This document shows, piece by piece, positions 14,440 through 22,787 of a stretch of 34,745 nucleotides of DNA; the stretch's first letter is position 1; each line of letters starts with the position of its first letter. Source of the stretch: an uncultured Dehalococcoidia bacterium (lineage in GTDB: Bacteria; Chloroflexota; Dehalococcoidia; GIF9; UBA5629); the NCBI GenBank assembly GCA_937975645.1, contig CALJTV010000002.1:1-34745 (forward strand). The letters are read 5' to 3'. A model generated the notes under the pieces. That model was not told the origin of the DNA. It made no database searches and saw only the letters and a list, made by a program, of their open reading frames with translations. Both the position numbers and the translations under genes were made by a program.

Positions 14440-15243
14440 TTATGCCAGCTTGATGTCCGGCGAGCCAGCTGTCTCCTTCATGAACTGGAGCAGTATCTGG
14501 CTGCGGAGCTCATTGCGCCCTTTGAGCGGGGTGACGAACTTACCTTTTATCCAGACTTGCCTGGGCTCGACGAAGATGAGCACGCGGGGACCATTGAGGG
14601 CTTCATCGAGGAACCTGGGATAGTCAGCCTGGAACATTTTGCCGGCTTCGGCGATGTAAGCTTCGTCCTGCTTCTTCAAGATGTTCTCGAGGACCTTGCA
14701 GGCTTTCTCCACGTTGCTGTCTGTGGTCAGGGGGATGCGCACCTCGTCGAACATGTAGTCCGAGGCGATGGTGGTGTACTGCACCGAGTAGTCCTTGGAG
14801 TAGTTGAGCACTGGCTGGTCGAGGATTATCAGGTTGGGCACGTAGAGTAGCCTGCCGGTGAGCTCGCCGCCGAGCTTCTCGTCCTCCCCCACCTCTTCGA
14901 GCACGGTGTGCAAGAGACCGATGTGGCGCACGTCGCCTTTGATGTTGCCGATGCGGATCCTGTCACCGATGTCATAGATGCCAGCGAAGGTGATGACGAA
15001 GAAGGCGAAGAAGCTGGCGGTATATTTTTGTAGCGCCAGTGCCAGGGCTATGGCGATGATGGGCACATAGATGGCTATCTGGGGGACATGTATGGCAGCA
15101 AGGACGGTGATGGCTATCAGCGCTAGCACCAGCAGGATGGTAAGGACAAGCATCACCAGCCTGGTGCGGCGCATTTTCTGTACCACTTTGAGGGCCATGG
15201 GTATCACCGGGAGGTGTCTGTTTAGCGTGTTGTTGAGTTTCAT
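14440..15243 (-). CDS. MscS-family mechanosensitive channel-like protein
   Basis: A 267-residue membrane protein with two or three hydrophobic helices in the first 100 residues, followed by the pore-helix-to-beta-domain sequence typical of Msc[21 protein letters not shown], then VPNLII and LNYSKD. The C-terminal alpha/beta domain is present but divergent, with an insert near residues 180-205. It should form a small-conductance channel that opens under membrane tension. It is the last gene of a minus-strand operon (GNAT, M20 deacylase, channel), starting 9 bases after the M20 stop with no good ribosome binding site of its own, so it is probably translated by coupling. Its stop is 9 bases from the stop of the convergent metallo-hydrolase. 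Confidence 0.8.
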   Translation of the reverse strand: MKLNNTLNRHLPVIPMALKVVQKMRRTRLVMLVLTILLVLALIAITVLAAIHVPQIAIYVPIIAIALALALQKYTASFFAFFVITFAGIYDIGDRIRIGNIKGDVRHIGLLHTVLEEVGEDEKLGGELTGRLLYVPNLIILDQPVLNYSKDYSVQYTTIASDYMFDEVRIPLTTDSNVEKACKVLENILKKQDEAYIAEAGKMFQADYPRFLDEALNGPRVLIFVEPRQVWIKGKFVTPLKGRNELRSQILLQFMKETAGSPDIKLA

Positions 15244-15252
15244 TCGGGTGTC

Positions 15253-16362
15253 TTAGTCCAGTGACAGGGCGAGGTTGAGGTAGAGCCTGGCTGCCTGCAC
15301 CACCTGTTCGAAGGGGACGGACTCATCGGGCGTGTGTGCCTGCTCCAGCCTGCCGGGACCGAGGATGATGGGGTCTACTCCCTCTGCCCAGAGCACGTTG
15401 CCATCGGAGTGGCTCCTGAAGTCCTGAGGCTGCCAGGGCAGGGAGAGCCGTTCAAACACCTTCTGTAGCTTGCCCACCAGTGGTCTTTCCGGCGATATCT
15501 GATAGCCGGCATAGGTGCTCTCGAACTTGAGGCGCACGTTGAGGTTGGGTATGGCGCTAGTGGCGTCCTTGATGAGCTGTTCCATCTCGGTGCGGAGTAC
15601 ATCTACCTTGGAATTGGGCGGCAGGTGTAAGTCCAGCCATGCCTCGCAGGTATCGGGGACGACGAAGCCGCCAGGGAAGGCGGAGAGTTCTCTGATGTTG
15701 TACACCAGCCCCTGAGGGGCTGAGGAAGCGTAGTCGGTGATGTGGAGCAGGAGCTTGAGCATGGACTCGATGGCGTTCAGCCCCAGTTCGGGCATGGAGG
15801 AGTGTACCCGCTTGCCCTCGGTGCGCAGCAACACCTCCATGTAGCCGTAATGCCCCAGACACGGTGCCAGGTCAGTGGGCTCGCCGATGATAGCCCAGGG
15901 GAAGCTGTACTCGCGGACAAGTTCTCTGGCGCCGCTGTTGTCCTCCTCTTCACCCACCACCAGCGCTAGTGCCACCGGCGGCATGTTCTTGCCGCAGGTG
16001 GCAAGGACGGTGAAGGCTTCGAGCATGGCGGCACAGCCAGCCTTCATATCGGCACTGCCCAAGCCGTAGATGGTGCCGTTCTCCTCGGCGGAGCCGAAGT
16101 CCTCGAGGTCATGGGCGGTGACCGTGTCCAGATGTCCCACGAAGCAGACCTCCGCCTCCTCCTCGCCCTTGGGGAAGACCACTAGGTTATAGCGGGTATC
16201 GTCCACAGGCTGTCTTTTCACCGGCAGCCCGTAGCCTTTGAGGTAATGTTCCACATAGTCTGATATCTCCTGCTCTTTCCCCGAAGGGCTGTATATGTCT
16301 ATCAGAGAGCAGAGGAGGCGCTTCAACCTGTGGACATCGATATCCGGTCTATTTTTGCTCAT
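15253..16362 (-). CDS. M20-family zinc peptidase/deacylase (ArgE/DapE type)
   Basis: A 369-residue cytoplasmic enzyme of the M20 family, which hydrolyses N-acyl amino acids or short peptides. Metal and catalytic residues are visible: GHLDT (His77, Asp79), SADMKAG with bridging Asp105, GEEED with the Glu pair at 138-140, GEPT, and the C-terminal HTPDE providing the last His ligand. The dimerisation lid lies between about 180 and 290. The exact substrate (acetylornithine, succinyl-diaminopimelate, a dipeptide) cannot be read from the sequence; no arginine or lysine biosynthesis genes are nearby. Its start overlaps the GNAT gene by 14 bases, so an acetyl-transfer and an acyl-removal enzyme are made together. 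Confidence 0.88.
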   Translation of the reverse strand: MSKNRPDIDVHRLKRLLCSLIDIYSPSGKEQEISDYVEHYLKGYGLPVKRQPVDDTRYNLVVFPKGEEEAEVCFVGHLDTVTAHDLEDFGSAEENGTIYGLGSADMKAGCAAMLEAFTVLATCGKNMPPVALALVVGEEEDNSGARELVREYSFPWAIIGEPTDLAPCLGHYGYMEVLLRTEGKRVHSSMPELGLNAIESMLKLLLHITDYASSAPQGLVYNIRELSAFPGGFVVPDTCEAWLDLHLPPNSKVDVLRTEMEQLIKDATSAIPNLNVRLKFESTYAGYQISPERPLVGKLQKVFERLSLPWQPQDFRSHSDGNVLWAEGVDPIILGPGRLEQAHTPDESVPFEQVVQAARLYLNLALSLD

Positions 16363-16900
16363 CAGTGTGGTTCTTGTTTTTATTCCGTCCTTTACCCCTG
16401 CCGCGGCGCAGTGTCTTTGCCAGCCAGGTGTGCTGGCTGCTCACTGAAAAGCCGATGGCTTTGAAGAAGGCGATAGCCGCCTCATTATCGGCATCGGTAT
16501 CGGCGATGATCATCCTGACACCGTTCTTGCGCAGTTTCTCCTCCAGCCGGCGGTACAGGCGGTAGCCGAGGTTGGTACGGCGGTAGTCCTCGTCCACGCC
16601 TATCCAGCTTACATAGCCGTACTTTTTCCAGGCGGTGCCCTCTTTCTCTATGGTGGTGGCGAGGATAAAGCCGACTATCTTCTTATCGTCCTCGGTCTCG
16701 GCGACCAGGCAGTACTCCGGGTCGGAGGTGAAATGGTCGGTGACCTCGAAGGCGTCCCAGGTGCGATAGAGGATGGGGAACTCATCGCTGGTAAACAGCT
16801 TCTCGCCGAGGTGGTAAACGGCGCTGACATCGTCTATTTCCATCTGACGGATCTCAGCTTCGACCTTCTTTTTGCTACTATCTGTGTCCTCCGTGCTCAC
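16349..16900 (-). CDS. GNAT-family N-acetyltransferase
   Basis: A 183-residue acetyltransferase. The core has the GNAT fold signatures: IRQMEIDDVSAVYHL at the first strand/helix, VAETEDDKKIVGFI, WIGVDEDYRRTNLGYRLYRRL (acetyl-CoA-binding RRxxLGYRL, equivalent to the R/QxxGxG/A motif), and DNEAAIAFFKAIGF. The C-terminus is a strongly basic tail (RRGRGKGRNKNKN) that may bind nucleic acid or ribosomes. An ATG 12 bases upstream is open, but its GAGGT codons are the Shine-Dalgarno GGAGGT of the GTG at 16900, so I chose the GTG. First gene of the GNAT-M20-MscS operon. It resembles RimI-type enzymes acting on protein N-termini, but the substrate is not certain. Confidence 0.86.
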   Translation of the reverse strand: MSTEDTDSSKKKVEAEIRQMEIDDVSAVYHLGEKLFTSDEFPILYRTWDAFEVTDHFTSDPEYCLVAETEDDKKIVGFILATTIEKEGTAWKKYGYVSWIGVDEDYRRTNLGYRLYRRLEEKLRKNGVRMIIADTDADNEAAIAFFKAIGFSVSSQHTWLAKTLRRGRGKGRNKNKNHTDEQK

Positions 16901-16943
16901 GGTTACCTCCATCGGTAGTGGTGAAACGTTTTATTGTGTTTAA

Positions 16944-16949
16944 ATTATA
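16944..16949 (-). promoter_or_regulatory. -10 hexamer TATAAT of the GNAT operon
   Basis: A perfect TATAAT (minus strand) lies about 45 bp upstream of the GNAT start. A weak TTAGAC sits 18 bp further upstream as -35. Confidence 0.5.
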
Positions 16950-16998
16950 TTGTACGGGGGTGGACAAGTCTAATTTTGCAGTTTAGGGCAACGGGTGG

Positions 16999-18180
16999 TC
17001 AGGGGGAGTTGAGCCTGCCGCAATGAGGGCACCTTATCTCAGAGCCCCTGAAGGTGGGCGGCAGCTTGAGCTTGGTGCCGCAGGCACATTCGATGACGGA
17101 GTAGTTGCTCAGCCGCCACATGACGTTTGAGGTCTCCCTAGCTTGCTGTACCTCATCAGGGGGCTCGGGACTGGGAGCACGGATGGGCACCAGCCCGGCG
17201 GCAGCGGCACCGGGTATGATCCCCTTGCGGTCGTATTTTACCTCGCGGTAGGCGCGGTCGTAATCGGCAAGCGAAGCGCCAGCCATAGCACGCAGGATGC
17301 GTATCCTCTCAGCTATAGGTGGATGGGTGCTGGTGAGCTCGGTCATCTTCCTGTTGAAGGGGTTGACGATGAACATGGGGGCGGTTGCCTGATTGGCAGC
17401 CCTCAATTGGTATGGTGAGGCGGCTATCTTCTCTAGTGCCGATGCCAGCCCCAGCGGATAACGGGTATACAGCGCTGACGAGGCGTCCGCCAGGTACTCG
17501 CGACGGCGTGAGATGGCGAAGTAGATGAGCTGGGCGGCTATCGGTGCCAGCACCAACAGCACCAGGGCTACCAGCATGATTATTATGGCGCCGCCACCGC
17601 CCCTCCCGGTGGATATGGTGCGCCGGCTCCTACCCATGCCGCCGTAGAACAGAAAGCGCGAGCCGTACCAGGCGAGGATGACGATGGTGCCCAAGAGCAC
17701 GCTGCACATCGCCATCAAAAGCACATCGCGGTTCTTGATGTGGGCGATCTCATGTCCTACCACCCCTTGAAGCTCGTCCCGGTTAAGGTTCTGCAGGAGT
17801 CCTGAGGTAACGGCTATCGCGGCTTTGTTGGGGTCGCGCCCGGTGGCAAAAGCGTTCATCGCCGGGTCATCTATTATGTAGATATCGGGCATCCTCTCCA
17901 GACCGGAGGCGATCTTCATCTCTTCGACCACGTTGTACAGGCGCTTATGGTCATCAGGGGCGATCTTTCTGGCGCCGGAGACGGCGAGGAGGATATTGTC
18001 GCCCTGAAAGTAGGCGATGAGGTTCATGATTGCCCAGACGATTATAGCCACGATGACACCCATGGTGCCGTTATCGAAGAAGAACATGCCTAGGGAATAG
18101 CCCAGCAGGAGGAAGACCACTGCCAGGCTGACAACGAGCACTATCGTCCTTGTCTGGTTGGACCTGACCTGTTCCCACAT
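16999..18180 (-). CDS. htpX: HtpX-like M48 membrane metalloprotease with C-terminal zinc ribbon
   Basis: A 393-residue membrane protease of the HtpX family, which degrades damaged membrane proteins. Two N-terminal helices (about 12-34, 39-58) precede the catalytic domain with HEIAH (His143, Glu144, His147) and the third zinc ligand in REYLAD (Glu229); two more helices lie between (about 153-175 and 198-222). After the protease comes a Pro-rich linker and a C4 zinc ribbon (CACG ... CPHCG, last 30 residues), which ordinary HtpX proteins lack. It is the last gene of an operon with a zinc-finger protein and LemA. LemA and HtpX are commonly adjacent. Start ATG has little ribosome binding site and is 12 bases after the LemA stop. 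Confidence 0.92.
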   Translation of the reverse strand: MWEQVRSNQTRTIVLVVSLAVVFLLLGYSLGMFFFDNGTMGVIVAIIVWAIMNLIAYFQGDNILLAVSGARKIAPDDHKRLYNVVEEMKIASGLERMPDIYIIDDPAMNAFATGRDPNKAAIAVTSGLLQNLNRDELQGVVGHEIAHIKNRDVLLMAMCSVLLGTIVILAWYGSRFLFYGGMGRSRRTISTGRGGGGAIIIMLVALVLLVLAPIAAQLIYFAISRRREYLADASSALYTRYPLGLASALEKIAASPYQLRAANQATAPMFIVNPFNRKMTELTSTHPPIAERIRILRAMAGASLADYDRAYREVKYDRKGIIPGAAAAGLVPIRAPSPEPPDEVQQARETSNVMWRLSNYSVIECACGTKLKLPPTFRGSEIRCPHCGRLNSP

Positions 18181-18192
18181 GGGTTAGCAGTC

Positions 18193-18759
18193 TTAAGAGA
18201 AGCTGACTTTGGGTGCTTCCCTCTCCTCAGCCACGGTGACCTCGAAGAACTCTCCGGGTTTGAAGCCAGCCATGGTGGCGACGATGTTGGAGGGGAACAT
18301 CTGCGTCTGGTTGTTGTACTTCATCACCGAGTCATTATAGAACTGGCGGGCGAAGCTGATCTTGTTCTCGGTGGAGGTGAGCTCCTCCTGAAGGGCAAGG
18401 AAGTTCTGGTTTGCCTTGAGGTCGGGGTACCTCTCCACCACGGCAAGCAGCCTGGCGAGCGCCGAGCTCAGCTCGCCTTCAGCCTTAGCGCGCTCACCAG
18501 CGCCGGCTGATGGAGGGAGCTGCTGTGCCAAATTGCGTGCCCTGGTCACCGCCTCCAGCGTCTCTCTCTCAAACTTCATGTAGCCCTTGACCGTCTCCAC
18601 AAGGTTGGGGATCAGGTCGTGGCGCCTCTTGAGCTGCACATCTATCTGTGCCCAAGCATTCTTCACCTGGTTGCGCAGGCGCACCAGCCCATTGTAGATG
18701 GCGATGAACATGAGGACGAGGATGGCGAGGATGCCGAGGACGACCCATAGCGCTATCAT
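18193..18759 (-). CDS. lemA: LemA family protein
   Basis: A 188-residue protein of the LemA family. One N-terminal transmembrane helix (about 3-24) is followed by a long coiled/helical domain with family signatures YNGLVRLRNQVKNAWAQIDV, QLKRRHDLIPNLVETVKGY and, near the end, FARQFYND...YN, and FPSNIVA. The biochemical role of LemA is not established; it often sits beside HtpX-type proteases, as here. GGAGGT precedes the ATG. It lies between the zinc-finger gene (15 bases) and htpX (12 bases). Confidence 0.95.
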   Translation of the reverse strand: MIALWVVLGILAILVLMFIAIYNGLVRLRNQVKNAWAQIDVQLKRRHDLIPNLVETVKGYMKFERETLEAVTRARNLAQQLPPSAGAGERAKAEGELSSALARLLAVVERYPDLKANQNFLALQEELTSTENKISFARQFYNDSVMKYNNQTQMFPSNIVATMAGFKPGEFFEVTVAEEREAPKVSFS

Positions 18760-18774
18760 TTTTAGACCTCCATA

Positions 18775-19209
18775 TTACTTCTGAGATGTTGACTGCGTGC
18801 CCTGAAAGACCTCACGCAGGAAGTTGGCAATCTGTTGTTGGGTGCTGACTTCGGTCTGCGGCTGCTGTGCCAGCTTTTGGAGCATTTGGGCAAGCTCGCC
18901 ACCGTCGAACCACAGCCCATCGCCCCGCTGGCAGGCATCTATGATTATCTCCGGCTGGTTGCCGAAGGTTAATTTCCGCATCTTCTTACGGCAGATAGGG
19001 CAGCGGCGGTGCTTTTCCCCGTGTTTGGGCTCGGGCTGGCTGGAAATGCCCTCAAAGGGCGGAGCCCCGGACTCAAACCCCAGCGACCTCACCAGCAGCC
19101 TTAGCTCACCGGAGTCGAACCAGACGCCCTGGCACCGGGTGCAGTAATCGAGCTCGATGCCCTTATACTCCACCACTATCATATCTTCGTTACAGACCGG
19201 GCATATCAT
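18775..19209 (-). CDS. Twin TFIIB-type zinc-ribbon protein
   Basis: A 144-residue soluble protein with two copies of the zf-TFIIB domain. Copy one: CPVC (3-6) ... CTRCQGVWFDSGEL. Copy two: CPICRKKM ... IDACQRGDGLWFDGGEL. The second copy has Cys-x-Arg-Gly-Asp-Gly in place of the second Cys pair, so one of its zinc ligands is missing (CQRG-D instead of CxxC). First gene of the LemA-HtpX operon; a good promoter lies just upstream. The function of this family is unknown; a zinc ribbon also ends the HtpX of the same operon, which hints at interaction or metal sensing (inference). Confidence 0.88.
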   Translation of the reverse strand: MICPVCNEDMIVVEYKGIELDYCTRCQGVWFDSGELRLLVRSLGFESGAPPFEGISSQPEPKHGEKHRRCPICRKKMRKLTFGNQPEIIIDACQRGDGLWFDGGELAQMLQKLAQQPQTEVSTQQQIANFLREVFQGTQSTSQK

Positions 19210-19233
19210 AAGTTACCCCAATCGGTGGTTACC

Positions 19234-19262
19234 AGTGTAAGTGCAATTACTGGCGGTGTCAA
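19234..19262 (-). promoter_or_regulatory. Sigma70-type promoter of the zinc-finger-LemA-HtpX operon
   Basis: On the minus strand TTGACA (19262-19257), 17-bp spacer, TACACT (19239-19234), about 25 bp before the ATG at 19209. Confidence 0.7.
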
Positions 19263-19318
19263 GGCGGCGTTAGCGACAAACTGTGCTATGTGGTAATATC
19301 TGTACTGTGGAGGGTAAC

Positions 19319-20002
19319 ATGCCGTACGAGTATGAAATTAATGAGCTGGTCAAGGAAGAAGCCTGGCGGATGTTCCGCATTATTGGGGAGTTTGTCTCCG
19401 GCTTCGATGCCCTCGCCGGTATCGAGCCGGCGGTGACCATTTACGGTTCGGCGCGGCTGAAGCCCGATGAAGAGCTGTATTCGCAGGTGGTCGAGGTGGC
19501 ACGCAGGCTGGGGGAGATGGGCTTTTCCATCATCACGGGGGGTGGTCCTGGTGTGATGGAGGCAGCCAATAAAGGGGCGATGGAGGCGGGGGTGGCATCC
19601 ATCGGACTAAACATCGAGCTGCCTGAGGAGCAGCCCTGCAACGTTTTCACCACCAAGGCGCTGACCTTCCGGCATTTCTTTGTGCGCAAGGTGATGCTGG
19701 TGAAGTATGCTACTGCTTTCGTCATCATGCCCGGCGGCATTGGCACTTTGGACGAGCTCACCGAGGTGCTTAACTTGATGCAGACGCACAAGATAAAGCC
19801 CTTCCCGGTGATATTGTACGATGGCAGTTACTGGAAGGGGTTTCTGGAATGGCTGCGGAATGTGACCCTGGCGCGGGGCTTCGTTTCCGAGGAGGACTTC
19901 AATCTGTTGCGGGTATGCGATACCCCTGAGGAGGTGGCTGCCACAGTGGAGCGGTGGTACATCAGGCACGAGATTGTGGGCAGGCGGGCGGTTGCCAGGT
20001 AA
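19319..20002 (+). CDS. LOG-family protein (nucleotide 5'-monophosphate phosphoribohydrolase-like)
   Basis: A 227-residue soluble Rossmann-like protein of the LOG/TIGR00730 family, which cleaves N6-modified or other nucleoside 5'-monophosphates to base and ribose 5-phosphate. Family motifs are intact: VTIYGSAR, GGGPGVMEAANKGA (nucleotide binding) and PGGIGTLDEL with the catalytic Glu. The N-terminal 40 residues form a helical extension. Start chosen at ATG 19319, four bases after TGGAGGG; an ATG/TTG further upstream (19283) lacks a ribosome binding site. A TAATAT at 19294-19299 may be the -10. It stands alone and converges with a beta-CASP nuclease (2-bp gap). Confidence 0.9.
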   Translation: MPYEYEINELVKEEAWRMFRIIGEFVSGFDALAGIEPAVTIYGSARLKPDEELYSQVVEVARRLGEMGFSIITGGGPGVMEAANKGAMEAGVASIGLNIELPEEQPCNVFTTKALTFRHFFVRKVMLVKYATAFVIMPGGIGTLDELTEVLNLMQTHKIKPFPVILYDGSYWKGFLEWLRNVTLARGFVSEEDFNLLRVCDTPEEVAATVERWYIRHEIVGRRAVAR

Positions 20003-20004
20003 GC

Positions 20005-21411
20005 CTACCAGAGGACAAATTCCTGTCTATACTCAGGGACAGCCACATTCCAGCCGGTCTTTTCCCTAAGGGCTGCGGCGAGACTTTCTGCTGAGCGCGC
20101 CTCGCCGTGGGTGATAAAACCCTGGACCGGTGGTCGTTGCAGGTGTAGCGCCCATCTCATAAGCTCATTCTTGTCAGCGTGTGCTGAGAAGCCCTCTATC
20201 TGGACTATCCTGGCTTTAACTGGGTAGCGCTTCCCCAGTATCCTTACCTTCCTAGCGCCGTCCACGATCTCCCTGCCCAGCGTGCCCTCCGCCTGATAGC
20301 CGACGAAAAGGATGGTGCTTTCCTTCCTAGAGATGTTGTTGGCGAGGTGGTGTTTTATCCTCCCGCCGGTGCACATACCGGAGCCGGCGATGATGATGAC
20401 CGTGCCGCTGATATGGTTTATCGCCTTCGATTCTTCAGTGCTCCTCACCAGCTTCAGTCCGGGGAGGTTGAAGGGCGACCTTTGCTGGCGCAGCAGCTCC
20501 TTCATCTCATCGTCGAAGAGGTCGATGTGGTGTTCGAAGACCTCATTGATGTTTGTCGCCATAGGGCTGTCGAAGAAGACCAGCAGGTGGGGGATGCGGC
20601 CTTCCAGCAGGAGCTTGTTCAGGTAGTAGAGCATCTCCTGGGAGCGCTCCAGTGCGAAGCTGGGGATAACGATATTGCCGCCGGCTCTGACGGTGGCGTT
20701 TATCGCCGCGGCAAACCTGTCTGCTGCCTCAGCGGGCGGTTCCAATTCCCTGTTGCCGTAGGTGGACTCCATGACCACATAGTCTGCCTCAGTGAATACC
20801 GTGGGGTTACGGACGATGGGCTTGTTCTGTCTGCCGATGTCGCCGGAGAAAAGCAGTTTTCTTTGCTCCCCATTCTGCTGCACCACTATTTCTATCATTG
20901 CTGAGCCGAGGACATGTCCGGCGTCATAGAAGGTGGCTGAGATGCCATCTGCTACCTCGATAGTCTTTTGATAGTTTACAGGGGTGAGCAGAGGAATGGT
21001 GGCTTCGGCGTCTTTCACCGTGTAGAGCGGGACTTCCGGATAAGGTCCCTTTCTTTTCTCTTTTTGGTGGCGGAGCTTCTTGAACTTGGCGTCCTCCTCC
21101 TGGATGGCGGCTGAGTCCAGGAGCATGATCTCGGTGATCTCTCTGGTCGCCGGGGTGCAATAGACGGGACTGGAGAAGCCCTCGCGCACCAGCTTGGGCA
21201 AAAGTCCGCAGTGGTCGAGGTGGGCGTGGGTGAGCAGCACCGCATCTATGGTATCCGGCGGCACCGGGAAAGGCGCCCAGTTACGCTCCCTGAGCGGTCT
21301 TTCCTGATAGAGACCGCAGTCCACCAGCAGCCTGGTGCCGTTTACTTCAATGAGATAGCAGGAGCCAGTGACGCTGCGGACAGCGCCGAGGAAGGTAAGC
21401 TTGATAGCCAT
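20005..21411 (-). CDS. Metallo-beta-lactamase/beta-CASP ribonuclease-like protein (Ysh1/CPSF type)
   Basis: A 468-residue cytoplasmic nuclease-like protein. MBL motifs: THAHLDHCG (His62, His64, Asp66, His67), DAGHVLGS, SGDIGR with the metal-bridging Asp, then the beta-CASP domain (MESTYGNRE, PSFALERSQE, FDSPMA, ITHGEARSAE near the end) and the RNA-specificity segment GTLGRE...AHADKNEL. This is the bacterial relative of CPSF-73 described as RNA-specificity exonuclease (COG1236 type). Length is typical. The ATG has no strong ribosome binding site. Probably an RNA-processing or decay enzyme; the window holds a second, less typical MBL protein at 12817-14430. Confidence 0.92.
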   Translation of the reverse strand: MAIKLTFLGAVRSVTGSCYLIEVNGTRLLVDCGLYQERPLRERNWAPFPVPPDTIDAVLLTHAHLDHCGLLPKLVREGFSSPVYCTPATREITEIMLLDSAAIQEEDAKFKKLRHQKEKRKGPYPEVPLYTVKDAEATIPLLTPVNYQKTIEVADGISATFYDAGHVLGSAMIEIVVQQNGEQRKLLFSGDIGRQNKPIVRNPTVFTEADYVVMESTYGNRELEPPAEAADRFAAAINATVRAGGNIVIPSFALERSQEMLYYLNKLLLEGRIPHLLVFFDSPMATNINEVFEHHIDLFDDEMKELLRQQRSPFNLPGLKLVRSTEESKAINHISGTVIIIAGSGMCTGGRIKHHLANNISRKESTILFVGYQAEGTLGREIVDGARKVRILGKRYPVKARIVQIEGFSAHADKNELMRWALHLQRPPVQGFITHGEARSAESLAAALREKTGWNVAVPEYRQEFVLW

Positions 21412-21450
21412 ATCCGGGATAATAGCAAAAGGTGGCTCTGGCGTAAAGGC

Positions 21451-21478
21451 TTGTTATCCTGCGCCGCTGTAGTATAAT
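21451..21478 (+). promoter_or_regulatory. Promoter of the small membrane protein gene
   Basis: TTGTTA (21451-21456), 16-bp spacer, TATAAT (21473-21478), about 25 bp before the ATG at 21504 and its AGGAGG. Confidence 0.6.
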
Positions 21479-21503
21479 TTACCGTTAACAGGAGGACAGG
21501 GAA

Positions 21504-21692
21504 ATGCCTGAACTGAAGACTGCGATTACAATTGTGGAGATAGTCGTTGGCGTAGCCGTGTCTATGCTAGTTGGTGATTTTCTGGGGGCGAGGGTGGGCA
21601 GGGTCAAGCTGGCGATAGCCATGGGTGTGATCGTCCTCGCCGCCATCGTCGCCTTCACGGTATATGCCGCAGTGAAGCTTTCAGGGGCTTAA
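21504..21692 (+). CDS. Small two-helix membrane protein (62 aa)
   Basis: A 62-residue protein with two hydrophobic helices (about 7-29 and 35-58) joined by a short basic turn (ARVGRVK), so both ends are probably outside or both inside. It has a clear promoter and AACAGGAGGACAG ribosome binding site, so it is likely real. I do not recognise the family. The following 139 bp contain a TGTGCT/AGCACA inverted repeat at 21787-21803 before the cysteine synthase gene. Confidence 0.7.
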   Translation: MPELKTAITIVEIVVGVAVSMLVGDFLGARVGRVKLAIAMGVIVLAAIVAFTVYAAVKLSGA

Positions 21693-21831
21693 CAAGCGGG
21701 GTTGGCTGTCCTTTTGGGCTGTGCTGTGCCGGGCGACCTGCTGTCGCTGTAGCTTGATGTGGCAGCACTGTTTGTCGTAAACTTAGTGTGCTTTGTCAGC
21801 ACAGAAACTCGAGCAAAAGAGTGGTGAGAGA

Positions 21832-22779
21832 TTGAAAAGCAAGGCAGGTCTGAAGACCGTGACTGGAAAGTTCAGCCTGCTTGGTGCCATCGGCAATACC
21901 CCGCTGGTGGAGCTGACCAATCTGAACGGCAACCCAAAGGTGCGCATACTGGGCAAGTTCGAGGGGGCAAACCCCGGCGGCTCGGTAAAGGACCGACCAG
22001 CTTACTACATGATTATGCAGGCTGAAGCGAGCGGTGAGCTCACACGGGACAAGACCATAGTGGAGCCCACCTCCGGGAACATGGGCATCGCCCTAGCGAT
22101 GATCGGGGCTGCTAAAGGCTACAAGGTGAAGCTGTTCATGCCCGAGTGCGTCAGCGTGGAGAGGCAGCGTACGCTCTCTGCCTTCGGCGCTGAGGTGGTG
22201 CTGACGCCCGGAGACGAGGGCACCGATGGCGCCATCAGGAGGGCATGGGAACTGGTGGAGAGGGAGCCGGAGAAGTACTATATGCCCAACCAGTTCGATA
22301 ATGAGAACAATGTGCTTGCTCATTATGAGACCACCGGACCAGAGATTTTTTCTCAGACTAACGGTGAAGTGGACGTCTTTGTGGCTGGCATCGGGACGAC
22401 GGGGACACTGATGGGGGTGGCAAAGTACCTCAGGGAGAAAAAGCCGGAAGTAAAAATAGTGGCGGTGGAGCCGACGGTTGGTCACGCCATCCAGGGGCTT
22501 AAGAACCTGAGCGAGGCAATAGTGCCCAAGATCTACCGTCCGGAGCTGTGCGATGATAAAGTGGTCGTTGAAGACGAAGAGGCTTTTGAGACCACCAGGC
22601 TGCTGGCGGTGAAGGAGGGCTTGTTTGTGGGCATGTCCAGTGGGGCAGCGGTGGCTGGGGCTTTACGTTTGGCGAAGAAGATGCGTTCCGGCACCATGGT
22701 GGTAATACTGCCCGACCGCGGTGACCGTTATCTGAGCACCACTTTGTTCCGTTCCATCTGTGCCAAGTGCCCGCCGTAA
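21832..22779 (+). CDS. cysK: Cysteine synthase / PLP-dependent beta-replacement enzyme
   Basis: A 315-residue fold-type-II PLP enzyme that makes cysteine from O-acetylserine (or a related activated serine) and sulfide. Motifs: [13 protein letters not shown] with the PLP lysine (Lys53), [12 protein letters not shown] (substrate loop), [19 protein letters not shown] (phosphate-binding loop) and GMSSGAAV. It ends with a short Cys-Ala-Lys-Cys tail. The frame is open from TTG 21793, but that codon lies inside the 21787-21803 inverted repeat without a ribosome binding site; TTG 21832 has GGTGA four bases before it and gives the normal length. The family also includes CysM and cystathionine beta-synthase-like enzymes; the NQFDN segment fits CysK/CysM but does not settle the substrate. 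Confidence 0.88.
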   Translation: MKSKAGLKTVTGKFSLLGAIGNTPLVELTNLNGNPKVRILGKFEGANPGGSVKDRPAYYMIMQAEASGELTRDKTIVEPTSGNMGIALAMIGAAKGYKVKLFMPECVSVERQRTLSAFGAEVVLTPGDEGTDGAIRRAWELVEREPEKYYMPNQFDNENNVLAHYETTGPEIFSQTNGEVDVFVAGIGTTGTLMGVAKYLREKKPEVKIVAVEPTVGHAIQGLKNLSEAIVPKIYRPELCDDKVVVEDEEAFETTRLLAVKEGLFVGMSSGAAVAGALRLAKKMRSGTMVVILPDRGDRYLSTTLFRSICAKCPP

Positions 22780-22787
22780 TGCGGGAC

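Noticed and set aside
20347-20904. Plus-strand open frame of 185 codons inside the beta-CASP gene
   Set aside because: Antisense shadow of a fully conserved nuclease gene, without a ribosome binding site or family resemblance.
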